Source of the DNA: Planctomycetota bacterium | GTDB taxonomy: Bacteria; Planctomycetota; Brocadiia; Brocadiales; Brocadiaceae | DNA: 37,988 nt | Direction of reading: 5' to 3' | NCBI GenBank assembly: GCA_023261445.1 | Contig: JAHFOX010000012.1 | Span: 1-37,988 of the forward strand | Shown here: positions 7,277-16,591 of the stretch, piece after piece | How the letters are laid out: each line of letters opens with the position of its first letter | Numbering within the stretch: position 1 is the stretch's first letter | Notes under the pieces: generated by a model | Database searches by the model: none | The model's input: the letters and a program-made list of their open reading frames with translations, nothing else | Told to the model about the DNA's origin: nothing | Position numbers and translations under genes: made by a program

Positions 7277-9313
7277 TCAAAAAGCTTCTGGCAGTATTTC
7301 GCTAGCAATACTTCTGAGATAGCTAATTGTCTTTTCTGGGTCATCAAAATGGCAAACTGTTTCTACAACTTCCTTCGCTTCTTCATATGTAATAGATCGC
7401 ACAATCTTTTTCAATTCAGGTATGATTGTGGCTGGCGCCACGCTAAACTCGGTAAGTCCCAACCCAATAAGTGGTATAGCATACTCAATTTCACTTCCCA
7501 TTTCTCCGCAAATTCCAATAGGGATATTATTTTCTTCCGCTGCTTTTATTGCAATCTTTAATAATCTCAAAATAGCAGGATGTGTTGGACAGTACAAATA
7601 GGCTACACGTTCATTATTTCTATCAACCGCCAAAGAATACTGGATAAGATCGTTTGTGCCGATACTAAAAAAGTCACATTCCTTTGCCAATATATCTGCA
7701 ATCATAACAGAGGAAGGAACTTCAAGCATAGTCCCCATAGCAATTTTTCTATTAAATGGAATTCCTTCCGTATCCAATTCCTCCATAGTTTCCCATACTA
7801 TTTGTTTTGCACGGCGTAACTCTTGAAGTGAAGATATCAGGGGAAACAAGATTTTAATATTTCCAAGGACGGAGGCCCTTAAAATTGCCCTTAGTTGCGT
7901 TTTAAAAATAGGGGGATTTTCGAAACAATAACGTATAGAACGACATCCTAAAAAAGGATTACCTTCCTTTCTGTCATCTAAATAAGCAAATTTATCAGCA
8001 CCTAAATCAAGTGTTCTAATAATAATAGGCTTATCAACCAACTCTCGCACAACAGTAGTATATGCCTCCAGATGCTCCTCTTCGGTTGGGGGTTTGGGCG
8101 AACCTAAATAAAGAAATTCTGTTCTATAAAGTCCGATTCCTTCTGCACCATATTTAACGTTTACACTAACTTCTTTTGGAAATTCGATATTCCCATAAAT
8201 TGAAATATGTTTACCGTCTCGTGTTGTAGAAGGTTGATCTTTAAGTTCGGTAGCTAATTTTTCTTCAAAAATATGTATACTTTTAACCTTGCTTTGGTAT
8301 GTTTTCAATGTTTCGTCATCAGGTCTAATTATAACTATGCCCCTATTGCCATCTACAACCACAACATCTCCTCCAAAGACATCTGTAGTAATAGTACCTA
8401 GCCCTACCACTGCAGGGATACCTAAAGCACGGGCAACTATGGCAGTATGGGATGTCCTTCCGCCAACATCCGTAGCAAACCCTTTGACTTTTTCAGTATC
8501 TAACGAAGCTGTTTGGGAAGGCGTGAGATCGTGTGCTACCAATATCACTTCTTGGGCAAGATTCTTAAGCTCCTCTCTCTTTTCACCTAATAAATTTCTT
8601 AAAAGCCGCCGTTCAACATCAAAAATATCACTTACCCTTTCAGCCAGATATGAATCTTTAACATCTTGAAATTTTCTAATGTAAACACGCAACGCCAAAG
8701 AGACAGCAAACTCTGGTGTAAAATTAGTCTTCTTTATTTTCTCAATAATTTCATTTTTTAGCCGCACATCCTGTAATACCATTCGATGCGTACCAAATAT
8801 TGATCCGATTTCAGAACCCAAATTTTCCGAAACCTTTTGCTCCAAATCATGCATTTCCTTTTTCGAATCTTCAATAGCTTTTTCGAGTCTATGAATTTCA
8901 CCGCCAACCTCTTCTTTTCTTATAATATGCCGAGGAATACGATACCCCTCACTTTCAAACATAAAGGCTTCTTGGATAATCACCCCCGGAGAAACTGCGA
9001 TCCCCTTTCTAATTTCCATAAATTCTTCTTCAAACTTGCTCCTTACCAACCCTTCCAGTGCATCCAGTGCCTCCACTGCGTCAAGTCCTTTTGCATTGAT
9101 CGTTATCTCCGTACCATTTTCCGCACCAAGTGTTAAGAGTTCAATGACACTTTTGCCGTCAACCTCTTTATTCTTTGTTTTTATACGTATTTCAGAACTG
9201 TATTTATTGGCAATTTCGGCAAATTTGGTAGCAGGTCTCGCATGCATTCCATTGGAATTCGATATTTTTATTTTTCGTTCTAACAATTTGGAGTTTATAA
9301 TATAAGCGTTCAT
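7277..9313 (-). CDS. ptsI: Fused HPr - phosphotransferase Enzyme I
   Basis: One 678-residue protein combines HPr (residues ~12-95) and Enzyme I (~100-678). The HPr part has GMHARPAT with phospho-acceptor His24. Ser55, in GKSVIELLTLGA, is at the exact spacing of the regulatory HPr Ser46. The Enzyme I part has the phosphohistidine motif GGRTSHTAI (His289), the PEP-binding barrel (GIGLYRTEFL, EVPS, GTNDLIQYSLAVDRN) and Cys602 in GICGEMG. It transfers phosphate from PEP to its own HPr domain and on to EIIA proteins. ptsN and hpf lie just upstream and no sugar permease is near, which points to a regulatory (PTS-Ntr-like) rather than transport role. A TTG at residue 10 is an alternative start closer to the HPr domain. 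Confidence 0.93.
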   Translation of the reverse strand: MNAYIINSKLLERKIKISNSNGMHARPATKFAEIANKYSSEIRIKTKNKEVDGKSVIELLTLGAENGTEITINAKGLDAVEALDALEGLVRSKFEEEFMEIRKGIAVSPGVIIQEAFMFESEGYRIPRHIIRKEEVGGEIHRLEKAIEDSKKEMHDLEQKVSENLGSEIGSIFGTHRMVLQDVRLKNEIIEKIKKTNFTPEFAVSLALRVYIRKFQDVKDSYLAERVSDIFDVERRLLRNLLGEKREELKNLAQEVILVAHDLTPSQTASLDTEKVKGFATDVGGRTSHTAIVARALGIPAVVGLGTITTDVFGGDVVVVDGNRGIVIIRPDDETLKTYQSKVKSIHIFEEKLATELKDQPSTTRDGKHISIYGNIEFPKEVSVNVKYGAEGIGLYRTEFLYLGSPKPPTEEEHLEAYTTVVRELVDKPIIIRTLDLGADKFAYLDDRKEGNPFLGCRSIRYCFENPPIFKTQLRAILRASVLGNIKILFPLISSLQELRRAKQIVWETMEELDTEGIPFNRKIAMGTMLEVPSSVMIADILAKECDFFSIGTNDLIQYSLAVDRNNERVAYLYCPTHPAILRLLKIAIKAAEENNIPIGICGEMGSEIEYAIPLIGLGLTEFSVAPATIIPELKKIVRSITYEEAKEVVETVCHFDDPEKTISYLRSIASEILPEAF

Positions 9314-9464
9314 TTATATATCGTTCTACAAAAACTTCTGTTTTCTAAAATCCTTTAAAAAATATTCTCTGTTACACATAGTTTGTAACTTATTACATTA
9401 AACCTCAAATTTTTAACTCGGCATTAAGTTAAAGTCAATTGTACTACTATAATTATTTTATTAA

Positions 9465-9935
9465 TCATACCTGAATACCATCAACTTCTTTTAATATTTC
9501 AATCATGCCTTCTTTGCCTCTAGCCTCCCGCATAAAACGGCGAAAATCATTATCCCTTATAACAGTAGATATTTTTTCCAGTGCTGCAAGATGTGTTCCT
9601 GCAGAATCGTTTGGAGAAAGCAATAAAAAGAAAAGATGCACACGCTCTCCATCCAAAGCATTAAAATCAACACCGTGAGTTGAACGCGCAATCGTCCCAA
9701 CGATCTTCTTTATACAATCGTGTTTTGTATGTGGCACAGCAACACCCTTTCCTATACCAGTGCTACCCAATTCTTCCCTTTTCATAAGGGATTTAATAAT
9801 ACTATCAACATCCTTGGCAATGATTTTCTGCATGTCTTTAAGCGAATACATCATTTCCCTGATTACAGCTTCTTTTTCAGTAGCTTTAAGCTCTGTAATA
9901 ATGGCGTCATTCACAATAAAATCAGTCAATTTCAT
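9465..9935 (-). CDS. ptsN: PTS EIIA (nitrogen-regulatory type)
   Basis: A single-domain EIIA of the mannitol/fructose/Ntr type, 156 residues. The phospho-accepting histidine is His69 in GKGVAVPHTKH, preceded by the family segment REELGSTGIG. There is no linked EIIB or EIIC domain. It lies 30 bases downstream of hpf and 150 bases upstream of the HPr-EI fusion, so the phosphate chain PEP to EI to HPr to EIIA is encoded in one block. Output target unknown; in other bacteria EIIANtr affects potassium uptake, sigma54 or stress responses. Confidence 0.9.
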   Translation of the reverse strand: MKLTDFIVNDAIITELKATEKEAVIREMMYSLKDMQKIIAKDVDSIIKSLMKREELGSTGIGKGVAVPHTKHDCIKKIVGTIARSTHGVDFNALDGERVHLFFLLLSPNDSAGTHLAALEKISTVIRDNDFRRFMREARGKEGMIEILKEVDGIQV

Positions 9936-9965
9936 ACTATAAAGCCTCCAATAGAATATTTCTCA

Positions 9966-10325
9966 TTATGCTTCTGGTTCACCTTCAAGACCTTTCATTT
10001 CATTGATCGCAGGTTTTTTCCTGCGAACAATTTTGGATTGAATTTTACCTTTGTGCTTTTTAAGTTGTGTTTCAATTTTGTCTACCGCAAGATCAATTGC
10101 CCGATACATATCGGGATTCGCTACATGTGCAACCATCGTAGGACCTCTCGAAATCGAAACAATCATTTCAACAATATGGCTATTGTCTCCACCAATATCT
10201 AATGTAATCTGTATCTGTAAAATCCATTCAAAAAATTTCTCTATTTTCTTCGCCTTTTGTAAAGCATAATTCTTAATAGCTTCTGTTATGTTTAAATGTC
10301 TCGCTACAATTGTGATATTTTCCAA
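9966..10325 (-). CDS. hpf: Ribosome hibernation promoting factor (short form)
   Basis: Binds the 30S A/P-site region and stabilises inactive ribosomes. The 119-residue length is that of the short HPF/YfiA class without the long-form dimerisation domain. Family pattern: ITIVARHLNITEAIKNYA at the start, then a central strand region and YRAIDLAVDKIETQLKKHK. The start codon is TTG at 10325, supported by AAAGGA 9 bases upstream and by the conserved N-terminus. Neighbourhood with ptsN is classic (the rpoN-hpf-ptsN order of proteobacteria), but rpoN is not here. Confidence 0.9.
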   Translation of the reverse strand: MENITIVARHLNITEAIKNYALQKAKKIEKFFEWILQIQITLDIGGDNSHIVEMIVSISRGPTMVAHVANPDMYRAIDLAVDKIETQLKKHKGKIQSKIVRRKKPAINEMKGLEGEPEA

Positions 10326-10426
10326 TGATAAAAGTCCTTTCTAAAAATGTAAAAATTCCAATTACTTTAAAACTCGCAATTTTACTTATTCTAAAATTAT
10401 ACGTCAAGAAAATTAAAAATTAACAT

Positions 10427-11170
10427 TTAACTGTTATATTCTGCGGTCGCCAAAACAACTATATGAACAGACTCGGCGCCGGATTCTTTTAGTTTCTTGG
10501 AACATTCTGACGCAGTTGCTCCTGTGGTTAACACATCATCCACGAGCAATATTCTTTTTCCTCTAAATATCTCTGGACGTCTTACACTAAATGCATTACG
10601 GATATTTATCTGTCGTTGAGTTTTTGAAAGGAGCGTTTGAGCTTCTGTATTTCTAATACGGTAGAGGTTATTCCTTACTATAGGTTTTAAAAAATGTCTC
10701 TGAATTCCCAACGACAAAAGCTCTGATTGATTAAATCCACGGTGTAATCTTTTTATCCAATGAAGAGGTACAGGCACTATAATATCTATATCTGAAATAC
10801 TTTCTTTAATTCTTTTATGTTCTATTATAATATCATTCAATATCCTTGCCAGAAATCTCTGTTTCGCATATTTAAATTTATGTACCAACGTTTTAATAAC
10901 ACTACCGTAACGAACAATCGGTGTCACAGTGTCAAAATAAAGAGGTTTCCCTTTGCACACGATACAGCCCTCTTTAGCATCTGACGAAATATAGGGTCCT
11001 ATACTAATTCCACATCTAATACAACGTGTATCACTAACATGAGAAATCTCCTTTTTACAATCCTCACAAATATAACATTCGTGTGAATTGCCCAAACTGC
11101 AATTGCAATGGAGGCAGTATCGAGGATAAAAAAGGTCTAATAGGACGTGTAAATAATCACCTAAAGCCAT
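10427..11170 (-). CDS. comF: ComF-family phosphoribosyltransferase-like protein
   Basis: 247 residues. The N-terminus carries the zinc-ribbon cysteines of ComF (CLHCNC near 19, CYICEDC near 32, CIRC and CIVC further on). The C-terminal half is a type I phosphoribosyltransferase fold with PRPP-binding motif ILLVDDVLTTGATA and the conserved RGFNQSELL. Homologues take part in DNA uptake, but the biochemical role is poorly defined in non-competent bacteria. Its ATG lies one base after the stop of the LptF/G gene, so it is co-transcribed. Confidence 0.9.
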   Translation of the reverse strand: MALGDYLHVLLDLFYPRYCLHCNCSLGNSHECYICEDCKKEISHVSDTRCIRCGISIGPYISSDAKEGCIVCKGKPLYFDTVTPIVRYGSVIKTLVHKFKYAKQRFLARILNDIIIEHKRIKESISDIDIIVPVPLHWIKRLHRGFNQSELLSLGIQRHFLKPIVRNNLYRIRNTEAQTLLSKTQRQINIRNAFSVRRPEIFRGKRILLVDDVLTTGATASECSKKLKESGAESVHIVVLATAEYNS

Positions 11171-11171
11171 A

Positions 11172-12245
11172 TTACATTCTCATCATATCAAAAAATAACA
11201 GTCCCACAGACCCTAATATAACAATTGGCAACCACGCCGCCAACATAGGGTAAATCATTCCTGTGTTCCCAAGGTTGGAACATATAAAAGACAATGAGTA
11301 GAAAATACCACAAACAAGAACACACAGTCCCACGCGTAGAAATAAATTTTTACTCAACCTTTCAAACCCAATTACAAGTGGTATGCCAAGCAAAAGTAAC
11401 ACAAAATGAGTAAGTATATAAGCAATCCTAGAGTGAAACAATAAACTATTTCTTGGATTGTCCGGTTCGTTTTTACACAGTTCTTTTAATTGTCTAAAAT
11501 TCAATAAACTTGGGTCTAACTTTATCTTCCCAAGTTCCAGTGGTGTTATAGTGGAATCAAACTCTATGCTGTCAATTGACTGTACCGGTGCAATCCATTT
11601 CCCATTATTGTCATAAACGTGCTTTACCACTTTGGTAAATAACCATTTGTTGTTTCCCAACCATATTCCTTCATCGGCATTAATAGTAAATTTCTTTTTC
11701 TTATTTTCGTGTCTCCCTATGATAAATACTGACTGCATACGTTGCGCTTTATTATCGTATCCCCAAACACGAAGTAATGTGTTATTCTGCTTATCATCTA
11801 AAAGGAGATTACGTTGTATATTATTACCAAATGAGGTCTGTCGTAAGGTCTCTAACCTTTCTGCAAACCGTGGAATAATCCATTCCTGGTCTCCGAAAGA
11901 AGCGAAGGACATAAATACCGTAACAACAAAAATAGGAAGCAAAATCCTATAAAGGGAAATACCAGCAACCTGCATTGCTAGTATTTCGCGGTTTTTTGCC
12001 AATCTTACAAGGACAAGGCACACTGCAATTAGAGTAACGGCAGGGAAAAATTGAAAAATAATCACAGGAAGGAGGTAAGTATAATAACGCATTCCCGTAT
12101 TAAAGGCTTCTCCTCCCATATCCACAAATTCCCCAAGTTTTTGAAGGAGATCAACTACGATATATATTCCTGAAATTATTAACAGGCACAAAAAAAATGT
12201 TGGAATAAATGCCTTTAATATATAATTATCAAGCCTTGAAAACAT
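11172..12245 (-). CDS. LptF/LptG-family LPS export permease
   Basis: Inner-membrane permease of the YjgP/YjgQ family, which with LptB extracts LPS from the inner membrane. The 357-residue protein begins LDNYILKAFIPTFF, the family start. It has three N-terminal membrane segments, a periplasmic jellyroll-like middle (~120-260), and three C-terminal segments ending near FFDMM. I cannot distinguish LptF from LptG with one copy in view; the EILAMQVAGISLYRI motif is common to both. It lies four bases from folK and one base from comF. Together with waaA it shows that the organism makes LPS. Confidence 0.9.
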   Translation of the reverse strand: MFSRLDNYILKAFIPTFFLCLLIISGIYIVVDLLQKLGEFVDMGGEAFNTGMRYYTYLLPVIIFQFFPAVTLIAVCLVLVRLAKNREILAMQVAGISLYRILLPIFVVTVFMSFASFGDQEWIIPRFAERLETLRQTSFGNNIQRNLLLDDKQNNTLLRVWGYDNKAQRMQSVFIIGRHENKKKKFTINADEGIWLGNNKWLFTKVVKHVYDNNGKWIAPVQSIDSIEFDSTITPLELGKIKLDPSLLNFRQLKELCKNEPDNPRNSLLFHSRIAYILTHFVLLLLGIPLVIGFERLSKNLFLRVGLCVLVCGIFYSLSFICSNLGNTGMIYPMLAAWLPIVILGSVGLLFFDMMRM

Positions 12246-12249
12246 ATTT

Positions 12250-12729
12250 TTATGCCATTACCTCTGATGAAGATATAAGTTCTTTGTATAATTGAAAAAT
12301 ATTCTTCTTTAGGATGGGATGAACGATGTACGGTTCAATCTCGGCTAAAGGTTCCAATACAAATAATCGTGTATGCATCATTGGATGAGGTATTTTTAGC
12401 CTATCGTCATCAATAATTTCACCCCCATAAAGTAACATGTCAATATCAATATTTCGGGGTCCCCATCTTACGGTACGAACCCTACCCATAATGGTTTCAA
12501 TATGCTGGAAATGCTCAAGTAATTGATATGGAGAAATTGTAGTTTTAATACTGAGAACGGCATTCAAAAACATTGGTTGTGTTGGCCCGCCAACTGGGTG
12601 TGTTTCATAAAACTGCGAAAGCTTTAATGGTTGTATTTCTTTACGAGAAATAATTAGGTTGTAAGCTCGGAGTAAATTTCCTGCTCTATCTCCCATATTC
12701 GAACCTAAGCCAATACAAACGGGCATCAT
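12250..12729 (-). CDS. folK: HPPK, 6-hydroxymethyl-7,8-dihydropterin pyrophosphokinase
   Basis: Folate biosynthesis: transfers pyrophosphate from ATP to the pterin. 159 residues, normal for HPPK. The start IGLGSNMGDR, the central PMFLNAV segment, and the signature RWGPRNIDIDMLLYG with metal-binding aspartates all match. It lies 35 bases downstream of the radical SAM gene and four bases upstream of the LptF/G gene. The folate link fits the strong one-carbon metabolism suggested by fhs at 16749. Confidence 0.95.
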   Translation of the reverse strand: MMPVCIGLGSNMGDRAGNLLRAYNLIISRKEIQPLKLSQFYETHPVGGPTQPMFLNAVLSIKTTISPYQLLEHFQHIETIMGRVRTVRWGPRNIDIDMLLYGGEIIDDDRLKIPHPMMHTRLFVLEPLAEIEPYIVHPILKKNIFQLYKELISSSEVMA

Positions 12730-12764
12730 AAGTAATCTTATCTGTTTAAGCGAAAGTTATTACC

Positions 12765-14609
12765 TCACACCACACAATAACTCACAGACCGCTCACAACT
12801 TCCGCAATCTGGACATTCATCCATACGGCAATCAGAAGTAATTTCCTTGTTCAAAGACCTCTGCTTTTCCTTTATCAGAAACGGTTTTACCACACCACAA
12901 TTGATATGCTCCCACGGAAAAACCTCATCTTCGCCTCTTTGCCGGTGCGCATAAAAAGCCCAATCTATCCCAACATCTTCGAAAGCATTAAGCCACTTTT
13001 GAAAATCAAAATGTTCTTCCCACGCATCAAACTTGCACCCATCCTGCCATGCTCTATAAATAACACTTCCCAACCGTCGGTCTCCCCGCGCAAATATTCC
13101 TTCCAGAATACTTCGTTCTGGATTATGAAACTTAACGTGAATGCATTTCCTGCGAATTCTATCGTACAACCTATTTCTTATTTCCTTCATCCGCTGAAGT
13201 GAAATCATCGGTTGCCATTGGAAAGGGGTATGTGCCTTAGGTACAAAGGGTGCAATACTTATATTAACTTCTCCAAAGGACCCTCTTATCCCCTTCTTTA
13301 AATCAGAGACATTATAAGCAAGCTTCACAATAGCATCAATATCCTCATCAGTTTCGGTAGGAAGTCCAATCATAAAATATAGCTTAACTAAATTCCAGCC
13401 TTGCTTAAATGCTTCTTCAGTACCATTATATAAGTCTTCATCAGTAATATTCTTATTAATAATCTTTCTAAGTGTTGGAGTTGCTGCTTCTGGTGCTAGG
13501 GTGATCCCAGACTTACGGACGGTATTAAGCATGGAAGGTAATACGACAAGCTGCTCATTCACGCGCAGTGATGGAAAAGAAATGTTTACATGTCTTGGAC
13601 TAAATACAAGGTTCATTCGTTCCATCAGGCGTTTCAAAACTGGATAATCACTGATAGAAAGAGATGCAAGAGAAATTTCGTTATGTCCCGTATTGGCATA
13701 ACAGAGTTCCGCTATCCTTAAGATGTTTTCTACAGTACGGGGACGAGTGGGACGTTTACTCATACCTGCTTGACAAAACCGACATCCCTGTGTACAGCCG
13801 CGCATAACCTCAATAGTAATGCGATCATGAATTGTCTTCACATAAGGTACTATTGGACTTGTTGGATAATACGTCTCGTTCAAATCCTTCACAGAGGCTG
13901 CCCTAATTACTGATGGCAGACCAGATATTTTGGGACGTATTTCGTGTATTGTGTTATCCTGATGGTAAGAAACCTTATATAATGATGGGGCATAGGCATT
14001 ATTCAAAGTCTGGGCTATAGAAGCGATCTTTTCCCTGCGAGAAAGATTCTTCCGCTTTAAATCCCTAAATAAATCAACAAGCTGTGGCAGGCTTTCTTCT
14101 CCATCTCCAATAAGAAATACATCAATAAAATCTGCTAAAGGCTCTGGTGCTATAGCGGCTGGCCCCCCCGCAATGACAAGTGGATCTGCTTCACTACGTT
14201 CACATACCATTACAGGGATTCCCGAAAGATCCAACATATTTAAAACATTTGTATAAGACAACTCATATTGAAGAGAAAAACCAACTATATCGAATTCTTT
14301 CAAAGGCGTATAAGTTTCAAGTGAAAACAGAGGAACCTTATGCTTTCTCATAAGAAATTCCATGTCTTCTAAAGGGGTAAATACCCTTTCACAGAGAGCA
14401 TTACTTCGCTCATTAAGCAATCCATAAAGAATCTGGACACCTAAGTGAGACATGCCGATACTATAAGTATCAGGAAATGCCAACACGACCTTTACGTCAA
14501 TATCGGCATGCTTTTTAACAATGGAGTTCCACTCTCCCCCAGTATACTGACCGGGCATTTCCACAAACGGCAATATATTTTCCGTTACAAAAACTTTTAA
14601 TGTGTTCAT
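12765..14609 (-). CDS. TIGR03960-type B12-binding-domain radical SAM protein
   Basis: Radical SAM enzyme of unknown substrate, 614 residues. The N-terminal half resembles a B12-binding fold (FPDTYSIGMSHLG, then LVIAGGPAAIAPEPLADF, and IGDGEESL). The 4Fe-4S cysteines are C272, C276 and C279 in RGCTQGCRFCQAG. The C-terminus ends in a cysteine cluster, ECPDCGSCE. In many genomes this protein is fused to or adjacent to the TIGR03936 protein and RNase G; here those lie some 5.6 kb downstream on the same strand. The ATG has no obvious Shine-Dalgarno site. It is the first gene of the long minus-strand block. Confidence 0.9.
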   Translation of the reverse strand: MNTLKVFVTENILPFVEMPGQYTGGEWNSIVKKHADIDVKVVLAFPDTYSIGMSHLGVQILYGLLNERSNALCERVFTPLEDMEFLMRKHKVPLFSLETYTPLKEFDIVGFSLQYELSYTNVLNMLDLSGIPVMVCERSEADPLVIAGGPAAIAPEPLADFIDVFLIGDGEESLPQLVDLFRDLKRKNLSRREKIASIAQTLNNAYAPSLYKVSYHQDNTIHEIRPKISGLPSVIRAASVKDLNETYYPTSPIVPYVKTIHDRITIEVMRGCTQGCRFCQAGMSKRPTRPRTVENILRIAELCYANTGHNEISLASLSISDYPVLKRLMERMNLVFSPRHVNISFPSLRVNEQLVVLPSMLNTVRKSGITLAPEAATPTLRKIINKNITDEDLYNGTEEAFKQGWNLVKLYFMIGLPTETDEDIDAIVKLAYNVSDLKKGIRGSFGEVNISIAPFVPKAHTPFQWQPMISLQRMKEIRNRLYDRIRRKCIHVKFHNPERSILEGIFARGDRRLGSVIYRAWQDGCKFDAWEEHFDFQKWLNAFEDVGIDWAFYAHRQRGEDEVFPWEHINCGVVKPFLIKEKQRSLNKEITSDCRMDECPDCGSCERSVSYCVV

Positions 14610-14694
14610 TTTGTTTTATAATAATACTAAACAAAGTGTTAAGCAAGCCTTGTTTCTTTTTCAAAGAGTAATGGTTTAAAGGAATATAAAATAA

Positions 14695-14737
14695 AATCCC
14701 CCTATACCACCCTTTTTAAAGGGGATATAGGGGGATT
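14695..14737. repeat. Palindromic AATCCCCC...GGGGGATT intergenic repeat
   Basis: Perfect 12-base inverted arms AATCCCCCTATA (14695-14706) and TATAGGGGGATT (14726-14737) surround an inner palindrome CCCTTTTTAAAGGG. It lies between the porin stop and the radical SAM gene start. It resembles palindromic mobile repeats common in environmental bacterial genomes, and could also act as a terminator after the porin gene. Only one copy is in the window. Confidence 0.75.
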
Positions 14738-14803
14738 ACACTTTGCTACATTTACTAAATTGTATTAAAACTTGTTGCCTTAAAAAATAAAACCTAAACT
14801 TTA

Positions 14804-16048
14804 TTAGAACATATAGGCAACGTCAATTGCTGTTGTGAGCTCGTTATCACGACCATTAAATATATCCTGATTTGCTTCGTCATAACGAATCTCAGGTCTG
14901 ACAAGGAGATTCTCCCTGATTTTAATATTGGTTGTGAACGTAATCTCCCATATATTGAGGCCAGCAACATCAAGCCTTGCACCATCATTATCATCAAAAT
15001 ATTCACCCCTGAATGCAAGCCCTACAGCATCAGTAATATCTTGGCTGACTATACCTGCGAAACCCCACCACTGGCCATTCTTGCCCTCCCATGGTGTGCC
15101 ATCATTATTCACACCACCCCACATAGCACCATCTTCTTCTGTGCCATAATCAAAATTGAGGTTTATCGCCGTCTTTTCAAGTGGTTTGATTGCAAAAATA
15201 AGATCCCAGAAGTGACGATAGTTGCTGCTAAGATCCGTTTGCTCTGGACCATGACTACCATTAACAATAAAGCTCATGTTTTCTGCTATTGCCCAATTGA
15301 ACTGATATCCCAACGTCTTTCCTGTGTTGTTATCCACGAATGTATCCCAACCGTTCACTAAGTATCCAGTTACCGTCAGCTTATCCAATAAAGGATAGCT
15401 TACAACCAAACCTGTGTTTGTAAATGGGATTGCATTCTGATAAAGGAGCGAACGGGAGAAGTTTGGATTATCTACACTTTCCCATAATTCCGCACCAATC
15501 CAGGTAGCAAACTTACCAAACTTAAAATCCAGTCCTTTGCCTATAGGCGCCTTGTATGTAACAAAACCCTGGCTGACGGTAAAATCATCACCGCCGCTTG
15601 CACCATCCACCCGGCCATCGCTAGGTACGAAAGTAATCCTTTGTGCAATCTCACCATAGTTTGTTGTAAAACCAAAACCAATAGGGTCTTTCTCTGTAGA
15701 TGGCTTAAATACCGAAATTTCAACGTTGTCTAATGTAAATGAGTTATCTTCTCTATCAAATGCCCTCACATCAACAAAATCAGTAGTGCCCTGTAAAGTA
15801 CCCTCTCCGCTATCACGTACGAAACTTGGCGTACTACCCCTTCTATCTTCAGGTCTTGAGAAATTATAACTATAATACGTATCAATAAAACCGCTTACTT
15901 CAACACTTTTGAAGAAGTTGGATATCGCTCCTTCATCTGCCGCAGGCGCTACCGCTGGTGCTGCTTCTTCAGCAAAGGCTGGCATGCTAAAACTTGCCAT
16001 TGCACCACACAATATACCTGCCAATCCCAACTTGTATAAACTTTTCAT
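14804..16048 (-). CDS. Outer-membrane beta-barrel porin
   Basis: 414 residues with a clear signal peptide (MKSLYKLGLAGILCGAMA, cleavage probably after ...MPAFA). A barrel of the BBP2/DUF1597 porin type follows: FFKSVEVSGFIDTYYSYNFSRPE begins the first strand and the chain ends ...LTTAIDVAYMF with a terminal aromatic residue. Many alternating hydrophobic strands and Gly/Asn/Asp-rich turns fill the middle. AAAGGAGG lies before the ATG. Single gene with a long divergent regulatory region on its 5' side. Substrate unknown; general diffusion is the default assumption. Confidence 0.87.
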   Translation of the reverse strand: MKSLYKLGLAGILCGAMASFSMPAFAEEAAPAVAPAADEGAISNFFKSVEVSGFIDTYYSYNFSRPEDRRGSTPSFVRDSGEGTLQGTTDFVDVRAFDREDNSFTLDNVEISVFKPSTEKDPIGFGFTTNYGEIAQRITFVPSDGRVDGASGGDDFTVSQGFVTYKAPIGKGLDFKFGKFATWIGAELWESVDNPNFSRSLLYQNAIPFTNTGLVVSYPLLDKLTVTGYLVNGWDTFVDNNTGKTLGYQFNWAIAENMSFIVNGSHGPEQTDLSSNYRHFWDLIFAIKPLEKTAINLNFDYGTEEDGAMWGGVNNDGTPWEGKNGQWWGFAGIVSQDITDAVGLAFRGEYFDDNDGARLDVAGLNIWEITFTTNIKIRENLLVRPEIRYDEANQDIFNGRDNELTTAIDVAYMF

Positions 16049-16250
16049 TACAACTTTCCTCCTTTCATTTAATGACTAGCGTTAATCATAACACTAACGA
16101 ATTTACAACAGACTAACTAACCATTTATGTAGCAACCATTAAATTTTATATTTCTACCTCCTTTCCTATCTTTTTAAAGAAAGCAAGCTTTTGCTACTCA
16201 AAATTCCCTCAGATACAATACGTATAAGGACGGATGGGCAAAAGATGTAC

Positions 16251-16278
16251 CTTATACTCTTATCGCCTTACTGTACAA
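16251..16278 (-). promoter_or_regulatory. Candidate sigma70 promoter for the porin
   Basis: On the minus strand TTGTAC (16273-16278) is followed after 16 bases by TATAAG (16251-16256), about 200 bases before the porin ATG. Moderate match only. Confidence 0.35.
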
Positions 16279-16591
16279 ATAAAAAATTTAGCAACATTAA
16301 ACTACCACTAAGATTTAAAATTGGCTTTAAGTACTTATTATCTTTTAAATTACAGGAAAAACTATCTTGACGCGGAGGAACAGGAAAACAAAAATTGCGC
16401 CGCCAAACAACAAAAAACACTTGTGGCAACCTATTCAAAATGTTCTGAATTTAGCCACAAAAGTGGATAATATAGTGCATATAATCCTTAAGGGGATACT
16501 TTTGCGCTATATACTATATACAAGTACATAACTTTGTCAACAAAAATCTTAAAATTATTTTAAAACATTCAACGATTGTCATTAAATATTC

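Noticed and set aside
8289-8669. 126-residue frame antisense to ptsI, and similar long antisense frames elsewhere
   Set aside because: They lie wholly opposite well-supported genes and show no recognisable protein pattern.
16120-16165. Leader peptide MVAT on the minus strand after AAAGGAGG upstream of the porin
   Set aside because: The spacing from the Shine-Dalgarno-like site to the ATG is about 17 bases and four residues carry no signal.
16141-16260. Possible cyclic-di-GMP or other riboswitch in the porin leader
   Set aside because: The conserved GEMM and other class motifs are not present; only a small hairpin is.
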